Shown in pieces: positions 1 through 7,197 of a stretch of 64,000 nucleotides of DNA; the stretch's first letter is position 1, and each line of letters starts with the position of its first letter. A program made the translations under genes and the position numbers. The DNA is from Shewanella electrodiphila (lineage in GTDB: Bacteria; Pseudomonadota; Gammaproteobacteria; Enterobacterales; Shewanellaceae). The notes under the pieces are model-generated. The model ran no database searches. It saw only the letters and a list, made by a program, of their open reading frames with translations, and was not told the origin of the DNA. The stretch spans positions 1-64,000 of the forward strand of contig NZ_JAKIKU010000009.1 in the NCBI RefSeq assembly GCF_023283985.1. Reading direction: 5' to 3'.

Positions 1-174
1 CTCAATCGAACTACGACAAGGAAAGCTTTAGTTGCAGCTAAAGCCTGGGTCTCACATTACCCGAAACAGGGAAGTATTTGTAAATTAGGTGGGTTTATTA
101 TCCATACAAGCCACTCAAGCAGGACTTTTAACAGTTGGTTAGGTTCCGCTTCGCTTCACATTATAACCAACAAT
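1..174 (+). CDS. 3' end of an unidentified cassette ORF (partial)
   Basis: The first reading frame is open from the window edge to a TAA at about 172-174, giving some 57 residues that start LNRTTTRKALVAAKAWVSHY. The last third runs through the attC site, which is not rare in short integron cassettes. I do not recognise the family. The start lies outside the window, so the length is unknown. It could be only a chance open frame in the tail of the preceding cassette. Confidence 0.3.
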
Positions 175-201
175 TAAAAGCCTCTTAGTGGGGCGTTATA
201 T
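102..201 (+). repeat. integron attC site 1
   Basis: An imperfect dyad of about 100 bp with the attC layout. The left half-site reads CCATACAAG. An inner stem follows in which CTTTTAA and GTTGGTTA pair with TAACCAAC and TTAAAAG. The right core site GTTATAT lies at 195-201. The right end closes the preceding cassette and opens the one carrying the gene at 217. The left half-site has lost one A relative to the expected YATAAC form. Confidence 0.75.
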
Positions 202-216
202 TCACAAGGAGGTTCT

Positions 217-942
217 ATGAAATATCTAAGCATGTTTGCCTTACTGGCCTTTTCTTCTTTTTCTTATTCAAATAGTAGTTTACCTAATAATCGCCATGTT
301 TCAGTTGTTGGAACTGCGCAATTAAAAGCTAAACCTGATATTGCTGTAATACACCTAGAAGTTGAAAGCTTTAAAACTAAAAGTGCTGATGCCAAAAAAG
401 ACGTTGATGATAGAGTTAACAATTTCTTAGAAGGTTTAGCCAAATTTAAAATTGATGAAGACAACGTTTCGGCTTCAAGTATCTCTACACAACCTAATTA
501 CTCATACTCAAACAATGATAAAAGAGAATTAGATGGGTACACAGCTAACCGTAATTTAAAAGTTACTTTAAACGATCTTAAAAACTTAAACGCATTTATG
601 GATTTTGCACTTAGTGTTCAAATTGATGAAATTCGTAGTATAGAGTTAAAAGCATCACAAGCAGACAAACTAAAAGATGAAGTTAACGCATTAGCGGTGA
701 AGAATGCTAAAGAAAAAGGTAGTTCATTGGCTAATGCTTTTGATGCAAAGCTAGGTAAAATTTATAGCATAAATTCAACTTCAAATAATAAGCGTAATAG
801 ATACGGGGCAAATAGCGATATTGAACGTATTGAAGTAACAGGCTCACGAATGAATAAACCTTCAAGTCCCGGTAGATACTTACAAGAAAATATTGTATTT
901 TCAGCTTCAGTTAGTGTTGTCTTTGATTTAGACGTAAAGTGA
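217..942 (+). CDS. SIMPL-domain (DUF541, YggE-like) secreted protein in an integron cassette
   Basis: 241 residues. Residues 1-18 form a signal peptide (short basic start, hydrophobic core, Ser-rich end), so the protein is probably periplasmic. The body carries the SIMPL/DUF541 pattern: an opening VSVVGTAQLKAKPDIAVIHL strand segment, a middle with SISTQPNYSYSN and GYTANRNLKVTL, and a closing ENIVFSASVSVVFDL strand. Relatives such as YggE are linked to oxidative-stress defence, but the biochemical activity is not established. An AAGGAGG Shine-Dalgarno at 206-212 fixes the ATG. The gene fills its cassette: GTTATAT at 195 matches the left attC half ATATAAC at 943, so the unit is a complete mobile cassette. 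A low-complexity insert of Asn/Arg residues around 190-215 is unusual for the family. Confidence 0.85.
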   Translation: MKYLSMFALLAFSSFSYSNSSLPNNRHVSVVGTAQLKAKPDIAVIHLEVESFKTKSADAKKDVDDRVNNFLEGLAKFKIDEDNVSASSISTQPNYSYSNNDKRELDGYTANRNLKVTLNDLKNLNAFMDFALSVQIDEIRSIELKASQADKLKDEVNALAVKNAKEKGSSLANAFDAKLGKIYSINSTSNNKRNRYGANSDIERIEVTGSRMNKPSSPGRYLQENIVFSASVSVVFDLDVK

Positions 943-1040
943 ATATAACAAGCTAATTAATAAGGACAAAAAACAGTTGGCTGTTTTCGTTCCTCAACAT
1001 TTTAGCCAACAATTTTTTGCCCATTATTAGGGCGTTAGCA
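943..1040 (+). repeat. integron attC site 2
   Basis: Left half ATATAACAAG begins at 943. The central stem is GTTGGCT (about 976-982) against AGCCAAC (about 1003-1009), and the right core is GTTAGCA at 1034-1040. The left half is the exact complement of the cassette start GTTATAT at 195. That relation is expected when each cassette has circularised through its own attC. Confidence 0.9.
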
Positions 1041-1045
1041 TTCAT

Positions 1046-1714
1046 ATGAAATTTATCTCTATCCTTCTAGTTCTGGTGTCTTTTTCTTCTTATTCAATTG
1101 AGAGTATTTGCTATGGAACAACATCCAATGGATCTTTGAAAAATGGTGTTCAGCTTCCAACTAAAGGAAAAAACTTTGAGGGCTACAGTTCTATCGCTAG
1201 GCTTGCGGGACGAAATTATGTTCATACTTCGGTTAAAGAAATCATTATTGGCTCTTACAAGCAACTAGAAACGTTAGAGCCTAATAAAATCTATAAATAT
1301 GCTGAAACAGGTTTTGAGGAAGGTGGGCAATTCAAACCACATAAAACACATCGAAATGGTCTTTCTGTAGATTTCATGACACCCGTTGTAAATAAAGATA
1401 ATGAGTCTGTTCATTTACCAACTCATCCACTTAATAAATTTGGGTATAACATTGAGTTTGATCAAAACGATAAATATGATGAGTATTCTATAGATTATGT
1501 TGCGTTAGCGGCGCATATCGTCACCTTACATAAAGAGTCAAAAAAATTAGGTTTTGAGCTTTGGCGTGTTATATTCGATCCAAAATTACAACCTAAGCTA
1601 TTGAAAACTAAATACGGTAGTTATTTAAAATCCAATATTCAGTTTTCTAAAAAGAGTTCATGGGTTCGTCACGATGAGCATTACCATGTAGACTTTTTAG
1701 TTCCGTGCAAATGA
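1046..1714 (+). CDS. Penicillin-insensitive murein endopeptidase-like protein (M74/LAS fold) in an integron cassette
   Basis: 222 residues with a signal peptide (about residues 1-17, MKFISILLVLVSFSSYS). Two zinc-site motifs of the LAS metallopeptidases are visible: HRNGLSVDF around residues 113-121 (HxxGxxxD pattern) and HDEHYHVDF around 209-217 (HxH). This pair resembles MepA/M74 endopeptidases, which cut peptidoglycan cross-links in the periplasm. The body otherwise looks divergent and shorter than E. coli MepA. No strong Shine-Dalgarno is seen before ATG 1046, which lies six bases after the attC core, so translation may be weak or leaderless. The cassette is complete: GTTAGCA at 1034 is matched by TGCTAAC at 1716. 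Function is inferred from motifs only. Confidence 0.75.
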   Translation: MKFISILLVLVSFSSYSIESICYGTTSNGSLKNGVQLPTKGKNFEGYSSIARLAGRNYVHTSVKEIIIGSYKQLETLEPNKIYKYAETGFEEGGQFKPHKTHRNGLSVDFMTPVVNKDNESVHLPTHPLNKFGYNIEFDQNDKYDEYSIDYVALAAHIVTLHKESKKLGFELWRVIFDPKLQPKLLKTKYGSYLKSNIQFSKKSSWVRHDEHYHVDFLVPCK

Positions 1715-1715
1715 A

Positions 1716-1812
1716 TGCTAACAAGTCATTTCAGCAGGATAAAAAACAGCTGGCTGTGCTCGCACCTCGCTATTATAGCCAGCCATTTTAGCCGCTTAGC
1801 AAAGCGTTATGT
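1716..1812 (+). repeat. integron attC site 3
   Basis: Left half TGCTAACAAG at 1716 is the exact complement of the preceding cassette start GTTAGCA. The inner stem AGCTGGCT pairs with AGCCAGC. The right core is GTTATGT at 1806-1812. Confidence 0.9.
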
Positions 1813-1827
1813 GTACAAGGAGGTTCC

Positions 1828-2022
1828 ATGGGTAACATACATAGTTACTATTTAGTTGGGTTCATGCTTTTATCAGCAATGTTAAATGCGTTTATAGAGC
1901 ATGAGGAAGTCGGAATAAAGTTACTTTGCTTACTTTTATTATTCACGAGTTTCGTCTTTGCTTCTCTATTTCATTCTTTAATGGTTAAAGTTGCAAAAGA
2001 GAAAACAGCAAATGTCGAGTAA
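1828..2022 (+). CDS. Small two-helix membrane protein in an integron cassette
   Basis: 64 residues preceded by a strong AAGGAGG at 1816-1822. Two hydrophobic segments, about residues 7-22 and 30-52, are separated by an acidic turn (EHEEVG), followed by a short basic-acidic tail (VKVAKEKTANVE). This predicts a small inner-membrane hairpin. I do not recognise a family. The strong ribosome site and tight fit between two attC sites support a real cassette gene. Confidence 0.65.
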   Translation: MGNIHSYYLVGFMLLSAMLNAFIEHEEVGIKLLCLLLLFTSFVFASLFHSLMVKVAKEKTANVE

Positions 2023-2027
2023 GGTAG

Positions 2028-2124
2028 ACATACAAGCTGTTTAACCTGGAAAAATACAGTTGGTTTTTTCGTTCCTCAACATTTTAGCCAACAATATTTT
2101 GCTCATAAAACAGTGGCGTTATGT
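2028..2124 (+). repeat. integron attC site 4 (left half degenerate)
   Basis: The left half reads ACATACAAGC where the cassette start GTTATGT (1806) predicts ACATAACAAGC; one A is missing. The inner part has CAGTTGG against CCAAC, with a spacer (TTTTTTCGTTCCTCAACATTT) close to that of site 2. The right core is GTTATGT at 2118-2124. Confidence 0.8.
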
Positions 2125-2167
2125 GTTGAGGATGATTCGCAGTAAATTCAAGGATGAGGAGCCCGAA

Positions 2168-2353
2168 ATGAGAGTTAATAATAAACTTAATCAAGCCAAA
2201 CTAGGTGCTTTAACCATCTGCTTAGGTGTTTCACTTGGTATGTCAATTTTCGTTGGAAGTACATCACCTTACATAGGCTCAATGCTCGGTATAATTACTG
2301 TCGGTGTTTTCGTAATGATTGTCTCAGGAAAGTGGGGCACAAAAAGCACATAA
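2168..2353 (+). CDS. Small membrane protein in the last cassette
   Basis: The open frame extends back to 2060, but everything before 2118 belongs to the preceding attC. ATG 2168 is preferred because GAGGAGC sits seven bases upstream; ATG 2132 is an alternative. The 61-residue product has a short basic N-terminus, then two hydrophobic segments (about 12-29 and 34-53) and a basic end. The family is unknown. The stop codon overlaps the left half of the following attC remnant, as in many compact cassettes. Confidence 0.55.
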   Translation: MRVNNKLNQAKLGALTICLGVSLGMSIFVGSTSPYIGSMLGIITVGVFVMIVSGKWGTKST

Positions 2354-2354
2354 C
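2348..2354 (+). repeat. Orphan attC half-site marking the end of the cassette array
   Basis: ACATAAC at 2348-2354 is the exact complement of the last cassette start GTTATGT (2118). It is therefore the left half of that cassette's attC, but no hairpin or right core follows. The array has lost its last attC here. From 2354 to 2526 I see only AT-rich sequence with a degenerate 15-bp repetition on the motif CGTTTATCTCT at 2395-2460. Confidence 0.65.
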
Positions 2355-2525
2355 CAGTTAATATTTAAAGCTTATATATTGACGAATCTCTCAAGTTTCA
2401 TCCTTTATCTCTTCATCGTTTATCTCTCTATCGTTTATCTTTCGAAACTTTATCTCTCCGCCATTTATAAAAAGCTGGTCATTAAAAAAGAATAACGAGT
2501 GCGATAGACATATATTGAATTCCAA

Positions 2526-2564
2526 TAAAAAAGCCAGCATATCGTTTAACGAAATATGCTGGCT
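2526..2564 (-). terminator. Rho-independent terminator of the S9 peptidase gene
   Basis: The 11-bp perfect stem AGCCAGCATAT / ATATGCTGGCT (2532-2542 and 2554-2564) is followed on the minus strand by a run of T (A-run at 2527-2532 on the plus strand). It lies just downstream of the stop at 2581. Confidence 0.85.
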
Positions 2565-2580
2565 GTTTGTATTGTACCTG

Positions 2581-4662
2581 TTAGTTGGCTTTCTCTGGTT
2601 GGTATTGTTCAAACCACCATAAGATATGGGCAACTTTTGACATTAAGTTACTTGGTCGTTTGTATATGCCATGGGGCGCATCTGGGATCCTGACCATAGC
2701 GGTATCAATATTACGTAATTTAAGGGCTTGATAAAACTGCTCAGTTTCAGCAATAGGGGTACGTTGATCTGCTTCTCCCGTTAATAGCATGGTAGGTGTT
2801 GTGACATTACCTACATAACTGATTGGTGATAACTTCATATAATGCTCGCTATCTTCCCAAGGCATTTTCTCAAACCAGTTTTTAATTACGAAGGGGTAAA
2901 TATCTGTCGTTAGCACAAAGCTATACCAATTGATCACAGGTTTGGCGACTACGGCTGCTGCAAATCTATCTGTATGGCCGACAATCCAAGCTGTCAGTAC
3001 GCCGCCGCCTGATCCGCCAGTGACAAATAATGCCTCTTCGTTAATTGCTTCTTTGGCAATAACGCCATCGACTACCGACATTAAATCATCATAATCTTGG
3101 CTAGGGTAATTGTTATAAATGGTTTGTGCGAACTCTTTACCGTAACTGTCGCTTCCACGTGGGTTAGCATAGACAACGACATAACCACTGGCTGCCATTA
3201 ATTGTACTTCTGCAGAGAAGTGAGGGCCGTAGTTCGTTACTGGACCACCATGAATCTCTAAAATTAGCGGGAAGGTTTTACCTGCTTTTTTATCCGCTTC
3301 ATAACCTGGTGGATAGGCTACCCATGCTTGAATATCTCTATCATCAAAAGATGATTTCACGTTCAACTCTTTTATTGAAGCTAAGGTTTTATAACTCAAC
3401 GCATCATTATTTAAATCGGTAAGTTGGTTAGTTCTTCCTTTACGGGTAATGGCAATGTCTGCGGGGCGTTGAGGGTCTGAATAGGTAAATGCGATAGTGC
3501 CATCTTCAGCGACATCGAATTGGCTGCCCGTGTAAGGTCGACCAAATGAAAGGCCACCAAGGTTTTTAGCGGCAATGTCACGCTTACCTTTTAATGACTG
3601 ATACGCCACATAAGTTTCACCTTTATCATGATAACTCATGTATATGGCTTTACTGTTATCAGCCCATTTTATGCTGTTAATCGAGCGATCTAAGTCGGCA
3701 GTGATAGAACGTTTATTACTACCATCAATATCCATGATAAACAGTTCAGTATTTTCATAGTTTTTGAAGTTTTGATCGTAGCCTAAGTACGCAATCATTT
3801 TGCCATTAGGTGACACGATTGGGGAGTTATCTGGTCCGACTCGATCAGTAAGTTGGGTGACTTGTTGATCATTAATATTAACGGCGTAGATATTGGTGTC
3901 TGTCCATTCTAAATCTTTCTCTGCGCGCTTATTGTTCGAGTATATGAGCTGCTTACCATCTTTAGACCAACTGATATTACTACGATGATCAAATTTCTCG
4001 TGGGTGACTTGTCTTGCTGCGCCGCCATTTGAGGACATCACAAAAATCTGACTATTACCTGCTTGACTAAAACCTGCACCATCAAAGCGATAATACATGT
4101 CATCAATATAAACGGCAGGTTTTGCCCATTGGGCATTTTGTGGCTTACCAGGCAGTGAAACAACAGATTTAGGTTTACTGTTTACGAAGCGATTAAATGC
4201 GATGTACTTGCCGTCTGGTGACCAACTTAAATTAGATGGAGATTGACTAAAGTGACTCATTTGGCTACTTTCACCGGTTTCTAGCCATTTCATATGGATT
4301 TGAGCTGAGCCACTGGCTGTTGAGATATAAGCTAGTTTACTGTTGTCAGGTGATAGGCTTGGTGAGAAATCAACATGCAGGCCATTGGTAACAGGGGTAA
4401 GGCGCTTGTTTTTATCGACTTTCCAAATGTTACCTAGCTTTTTATCCGTCTGAATATCCATGTAATTACGTACAAAATACACTTCATCACCGTCAGCGGT
4501 AATGGCTAAACCAGATGCATATTCTAAAGAAAACACATCTTGAAGCTGCAGCGTATTATGGACTTGGCTGTTATCGACATCATTTTGAGCATATGCCATT
4601 GTCGATGTTATAGCCGCAACGAGTGGCGATATCATGCATACCAGATAAATACCTTTGTTCAT
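2581..4662 (-). CDS. Secreted S9 (prolyl oligopeptidase) family peptidase
   Basis: 693 residues. A signal peptide (about 1-25, ending MAYAQ) sends it to the periplasm or beyond. The N-terminal two thirds contain repeated PD40/beta-propeller strands with SPDGK- and SPNGK-type turns. The C-terminal alpha/beta-hydrolase domain shows LILEIHGGP, the nucleophile motif GGSGGG near residue 551, Asp in GEADQRTP near 631 and His in DAPHG near 662. Such enzymes cleave short peptides, often after Pro or with acyl-peptide or dipeptidyl specificity; the exact substrate cannot be read from the sequence. It is transcribed alone and ends at the hairpin at 2532-2564. The gap to the divergent amidohydrolase gene (4663-4874) is AT-rich and holds both promoters. 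Confidence 0.93.
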   Translation of the reverse strand: MNKGIYLVCMISPLVAAITSTMAYAQNDVDNSQVHNTLQLQDVFSLEYASGLAITADGDEVYFVRNYMDIQTDKKLGNIWKVDKNKRLTPVTNGLHVDFSPSLSPDNSKLAYISTASGSAQIHMKWLETGESSQMSHFSQSPSNLSWSPDGKYIAFNRFVNSKPKSVVSLPGKPQNAQWAKPAVYIDDMYYRFDGAGFSQAGNSQIFVMSSNGGAARQVTHEKFDHRSNISWSKDGKQLIYSNNKRAEKDLEWTDTNIYAVNINDQQVTQLTDRVGPDNSPIVSPNGKMIAYLGYDQNFKNYENTELFIMDIDGSNKRSITADLDRSINSIKWADNSKAIYMSYHDKGETYVAYQSLKGKRDIAAKNLGGLSFGRPYTGSQFDVAEDGTIAFTYSDPQRPADIAITRKGRTNQLTDLNNDALSYKTLASIKELNVKSSFDDRDIQAWVAYPPGYEADKKAGKTFPLILEIHGGPVTNYGPHFSAEVQLMAASGYVVVYANPRGSDSYGKEFAQTIYNNYPSQDYDDLMSVVDGVIAKEAINEEALFVTGGSGGGVLTAWIVGHTDRFAAAVVAKPVINWYSFVLTTDIYPFVIKNWFEKMPWEDSEHYMKLSPISYVGNVTTPTMLLTGEADQRTPIAETEQFYQALKLRNIDTAMVRIPDAPHGIYKRPSNLMSKVAHILWWFEQYQPEKAN

Positions 4663-4874
4663 GAGTAATCCTTGACCTTAAATTGAACGATGAATATTTG
4701 TTATTAGTAACCCTAACTGAGTTATTGGAGATGAGTCAGCTAGAGAATTATTGATGTTTATTGAATAAATTACCATAAGCTTAATAAAATACAAAGTTAT
4801 GTGAATTGATATTTACATTAATAAAAGCTTAGGTATATTAATGAACAAGATTAATAACAATAAGCTTAAATGCC

Positions 4875-6269
4875 ATGACTTTATTTCCATTATCAACAAA
4901 GCATAAAATAACTGAGTTCAAATCGTTCATCTCTACTAAAGATTCAAACTCTAACAATATCCAAATCCTTAAGAATGATAAAAAAGCCTTTTCGCTTAGC
5001 GCGTTGGTTTTTGGTTGTTTAATGTCTCACTCGGTAATGGCTGATACAAAAGTGATTCATGCAGGTGAGTTGCTTGTTGTACCAGGTAAGGCCCCTTTAA
5101 CAAAGCAGACTGTGGTCATTAAAGATGGTGAAATCATTGCGGTGAAAAAAGGTTTTGTTGAGGTAAATAAAATATCAGTTGATGCCACCTTGATAGATTT
5201 GTCAGATAAGTTTGTTATGCCAGGCTTGATGGACATGCATGTTCATTTACAAATGGAGTTAGGACCGAATAATGTGTCAGATACTGTAAAACTATCTGAT
5301 GCCGATGTCGCAATGAAAAGCGTTCACTATGCCAAAACCACCTTATTGTCTGGGTTTACTACAGTACGTGATTTATTAAGCGAGCCAGAACAAATGTATG
5401 CACTGCGCGATGGTGTAGAAAAGGGCTGGATTGAAGGCCCACGTATTATTGCCGCAGCGGGTGTCACTATAACAGGTGGCCATTTAGATGCTGATGGCAT
5501 GGCACCTGATATTTTAGCGATGAAATCCCCTAAAACGATTTGCGATGGCCCATATGAATGTCGAAAGGCGACGCGTGAAGCCATAAAATATGGCGCGGAT
5601 GCCATTAAAGTGGCCTCAACTGGTGGGGTATTATCAGATACCGATACTGGTACTGGTCAGCAAATGACTGATTTAGAATTAAAAGAAATTGTAGAAACAG
5701 CTCACGGTTTAGGGCGTAAAGTGGCAAGCCATGCTCATGCAACAGCAGGCATTAATGCAGCGCTTCGTGCTGGCGTTGATAGTGTTGAGCACGGCAGCTA
5801 TGCCGATAAAGAAACCATTAAACTGTTTAAACAAACGGGTGCTTATTTGGTTCCTACTTTGCTAGCTGGTGCAACGGTTGTTGAGATGGCTGAAACGTCA
5901 GATTTTATGTCTACACCGATTAAAGCCAAAGCCATTAGGGTTGGACCTGACATGCTAGCTAACTTTGAAAAATCATATAAAGCGGGAGTCAAAATCGCTT
6001 TTGGTACAGACAGTGGCGTTTCTAAGCACGGAATAAACGCTCAAGAAGCAGTATTGATGCATCAAGCGGGAATGCCAACCAGTGACATTTTAAAATCAGC
6101 GACTGTAAATGCTGCAGACCTTATTGATATGTCAGATAAGCTTGGCACTATTGAAGTAGGTAAGTATGCCGACATTATCGCAATTGATACCAGTCCACTT
6201 GATAATATTGAAGCCTTATTAGATATTGGTTTTGTGATGAAAGATGGTGTGGTGTATAAGCAGCAGTAA
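4875..6269 (+). CDS. Secreted metal-dependent amidohydrolase (imidazolonepropionase-like/Xaa-Pro dipeptidase-like)
   Basis: 464 residues. The amidohydrolase signature is complete: MHVH near residue 122 (HxH), a carboxylated-Lys candidate in AIKVASTGGV, SHAHA and VEHGS for the second metal pair, and GTDSG near residue 375. Members of this subgroup are often dipeptidases or act on cyclic imides. The first 35 residues are polar and are followed by a hydrophobic, signal-like segment ending SHSVMA (near residue 56). The true start may therefore be later than ATG 4875, and no convincing Shine-Dalgarno precedes it. Divergent from the S9 peptidase gene, so the two may be co-regulated for peptide use. 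A terminator follows at 6333-6357. Confidence 0.88.
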   Translation: MTLFPLSTKHKITEFKSFISTKDSNSNNIQILKNDKKAFSLSALVFGCLMSHSVMADTKVIHAGELLVVPGKAPLTKQTVVIKDGEIIAVKKGFVEVNKISVDATLIDLSDKFVMPGLMDMHVHLQMELGPNNVSDTVKLSDADVAMKSVHYAKTTLLSGFTTVRDLLSEPEQMYALRDGVEKGWIEGPRIIAAAGVTITGGHLDADGMAPDILAMKSPKTICDGPYECRKATREAIKYGADAIKVASTGGVLSDTDTGTGQQMTDLELKEIVETAHGLGRKVASHAHATAGINAALRAGVDSVEHGSYADKETIKLFKQTGAYLVPTLLAGATVVEMAETSDFMSTPIKAKAIRVGPDMLANFEKSYKAGVKIAFGTDSGVSKHGINAQEAVLMHQAGMPTSDILKSATVNAADLIDMSDKLGTIEVGKYADIIAIDTSPLDNIEALLDIGFVMKDGVVYKQQ

Positions 6270-6332
6270 TCATTATCTTTGGTTCAATTGATAGCAAAAG
6301 TGATTGAATAAACAATTCATACATCATTTAAT

Positions 6333-6357
6333 AAAAAGGAGCTTAGGCTCCTTTTTT
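6333..6357 (+). terminator. Rho-independent terminator after the amidohydrolase
   Basis: Stem AGGAGC / GCTCCT with loop TTAG (6337-6352), extended by flanking A and T runs. Six T follow the stem on the plus strand. Confidence 0.85.
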
Positions 6358-6445
6358 ATTAGCATATTTTATTAATCTTAATTTAAATCATTCTTCTAAC
6401 TAAGCGTGGTAACGTAAAGCTAGTTCGAACTCACAAGGAAAGGAC

Positions 6446-6847
6446 ATGGTAAATTTAACTGAGGTCAATGGTGTTGAGGTTATGCCTAAGCATAGGGCCA
6501 GTTGTCATTGTGGTTTAGTGGTCATGGAGCTTTCTTTACCAAAAGGAATACAGGATGTTAGGCGCTGTGATTGTAGTATGTGTCGCCGCCGAGGTGCTAT
6601 TGTTGCATCAATCAATTTAGATGATATTCAGTTTATTCAAGGTGAACACGAGTTAAGCGTCTATCAATTTAATACCAAAACAGCTAAACATTATTTTTGC
6701 CGTCATTGCGGTATTTATACCCATCATCAACGACGCTCAAACCCGAATCAATTCGGTTTTAATGTGGCTTGCTTAGCAGGTATTAATCCGCTGAAAATTG
6801 ATCAAGTAAAGCTATATGATGGCGTGAACCATCCAGCTGACCGTTAG
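6446..6847 (+). CDS. GFA/CENP-V family zinc protein
   Basis: 133 residues. Cys motifs typical of the glutathione-dependent formaldehyde-activating enzyme fold are present: CHCG near residue 20, CDCSMCRRRG near 45-54 and CRHCG near 93, followed by the family's C-terminal FGFNVACLAG. Most members bind zinc through these cysteines; a catalytic role with S-hydroxymethylglutathione is shown only for a few. AAGGAAAGG precedes ATG 6446. The racemase fragment follows 43 bases downstream on the same strand. Confidence 0.88.
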   Translation: MVNLTEVNGVEVMPKHRASCHCGLVVMELSLPKGIQDVRRCDCSMCRRRGAIVASINLDDIQFIQGEHELSVYQFNTKTAKHYFCRHCGIYTHHQRRSNPNQFGFNVACLAGINPLKIDQVKLYDGVNHPADR

Positions 6848-6890
6848 GTTCAGCAAAGTAATGTGTTAATTCAGTTTATTAGGAAATAAT

Positions 6891-7088
6891 ATGAAAACCA
6901 TCGGTTTGTTAGGCGGAATGAGCTGGGAGTCCACTGCTAGTTATTATAAAGCGATCAATGTAGGCGTTAACCAACAATTGGGCGGCTTGCATTACGCTAA
7001 AATTAGCTTGTTTAGTGTTGATTTCGATGAAATTGATTACAGCACGATAGGGGAGCTGAATCAGCTTGTTTTTATCGAAGTAAATTAG
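6891..7088 (+). pseudogene. Truncated 5' copy of aspartate/glutamate racemase
   Basis: The first 49 codons (6891-7036) match the intact gene at 13523 with about 15 mismatches in 146 bases, roughly 90% identity by hand count. The product begins MKTIGLLGGMSWESTASYYK in both. After GATGA-ATTGA the sequences diverge completely; this copy runs 16 unrelated codons to a stop, giving 65 residues instead of 232. Both active-site cysteines are lost, so it cannot be an active racemase. It lies beside the 3' end of the polyol operon, and the intact copy lies at that operon's other end. Confidence 0.85.
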
Positions 7089-7128
7089 TTTTTTCAGTGT
7101 TTTACATGGTATTTGAGTCATTTATATT

Positions 7129-7168
7129 AAAAAAAGGATGTAATAAGCTTTATGCTCATTACATCCTT
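7129..7168 (-). terminator. Rho-independent terminator of the polyol operon
   Basis: Perfect 11-bp stem AAGGATGTAAT / ATTACATCCTT (7134-7144 and 7158-7168), with a 13-base loop. On the minus strand a seven-T run (A-run 7129-7135) follows. Located 30 bases after the kinase stop. Confidence 0.88.
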
Positions 7169-7197
7169 CTAAGTAGGGTGTTTACTAATTAACCCAA

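Noticed and set aside
2391..2633. 80-codon minus-strand frame overlapping the S9 peptidase stop
   Set aside because: Its C-terminus is low-complexity repeat translation (KINDREINDEEIKDE), it spans the peptidase terminator and overlaps the real gene; no ribosome site.
6891..7088. Racemase fragment considered as a separate small functional gene
   Set aside because: It lacks both catalytic cysteines, and its last 16 codons are unrelated sequence after a sharp breakpoint.
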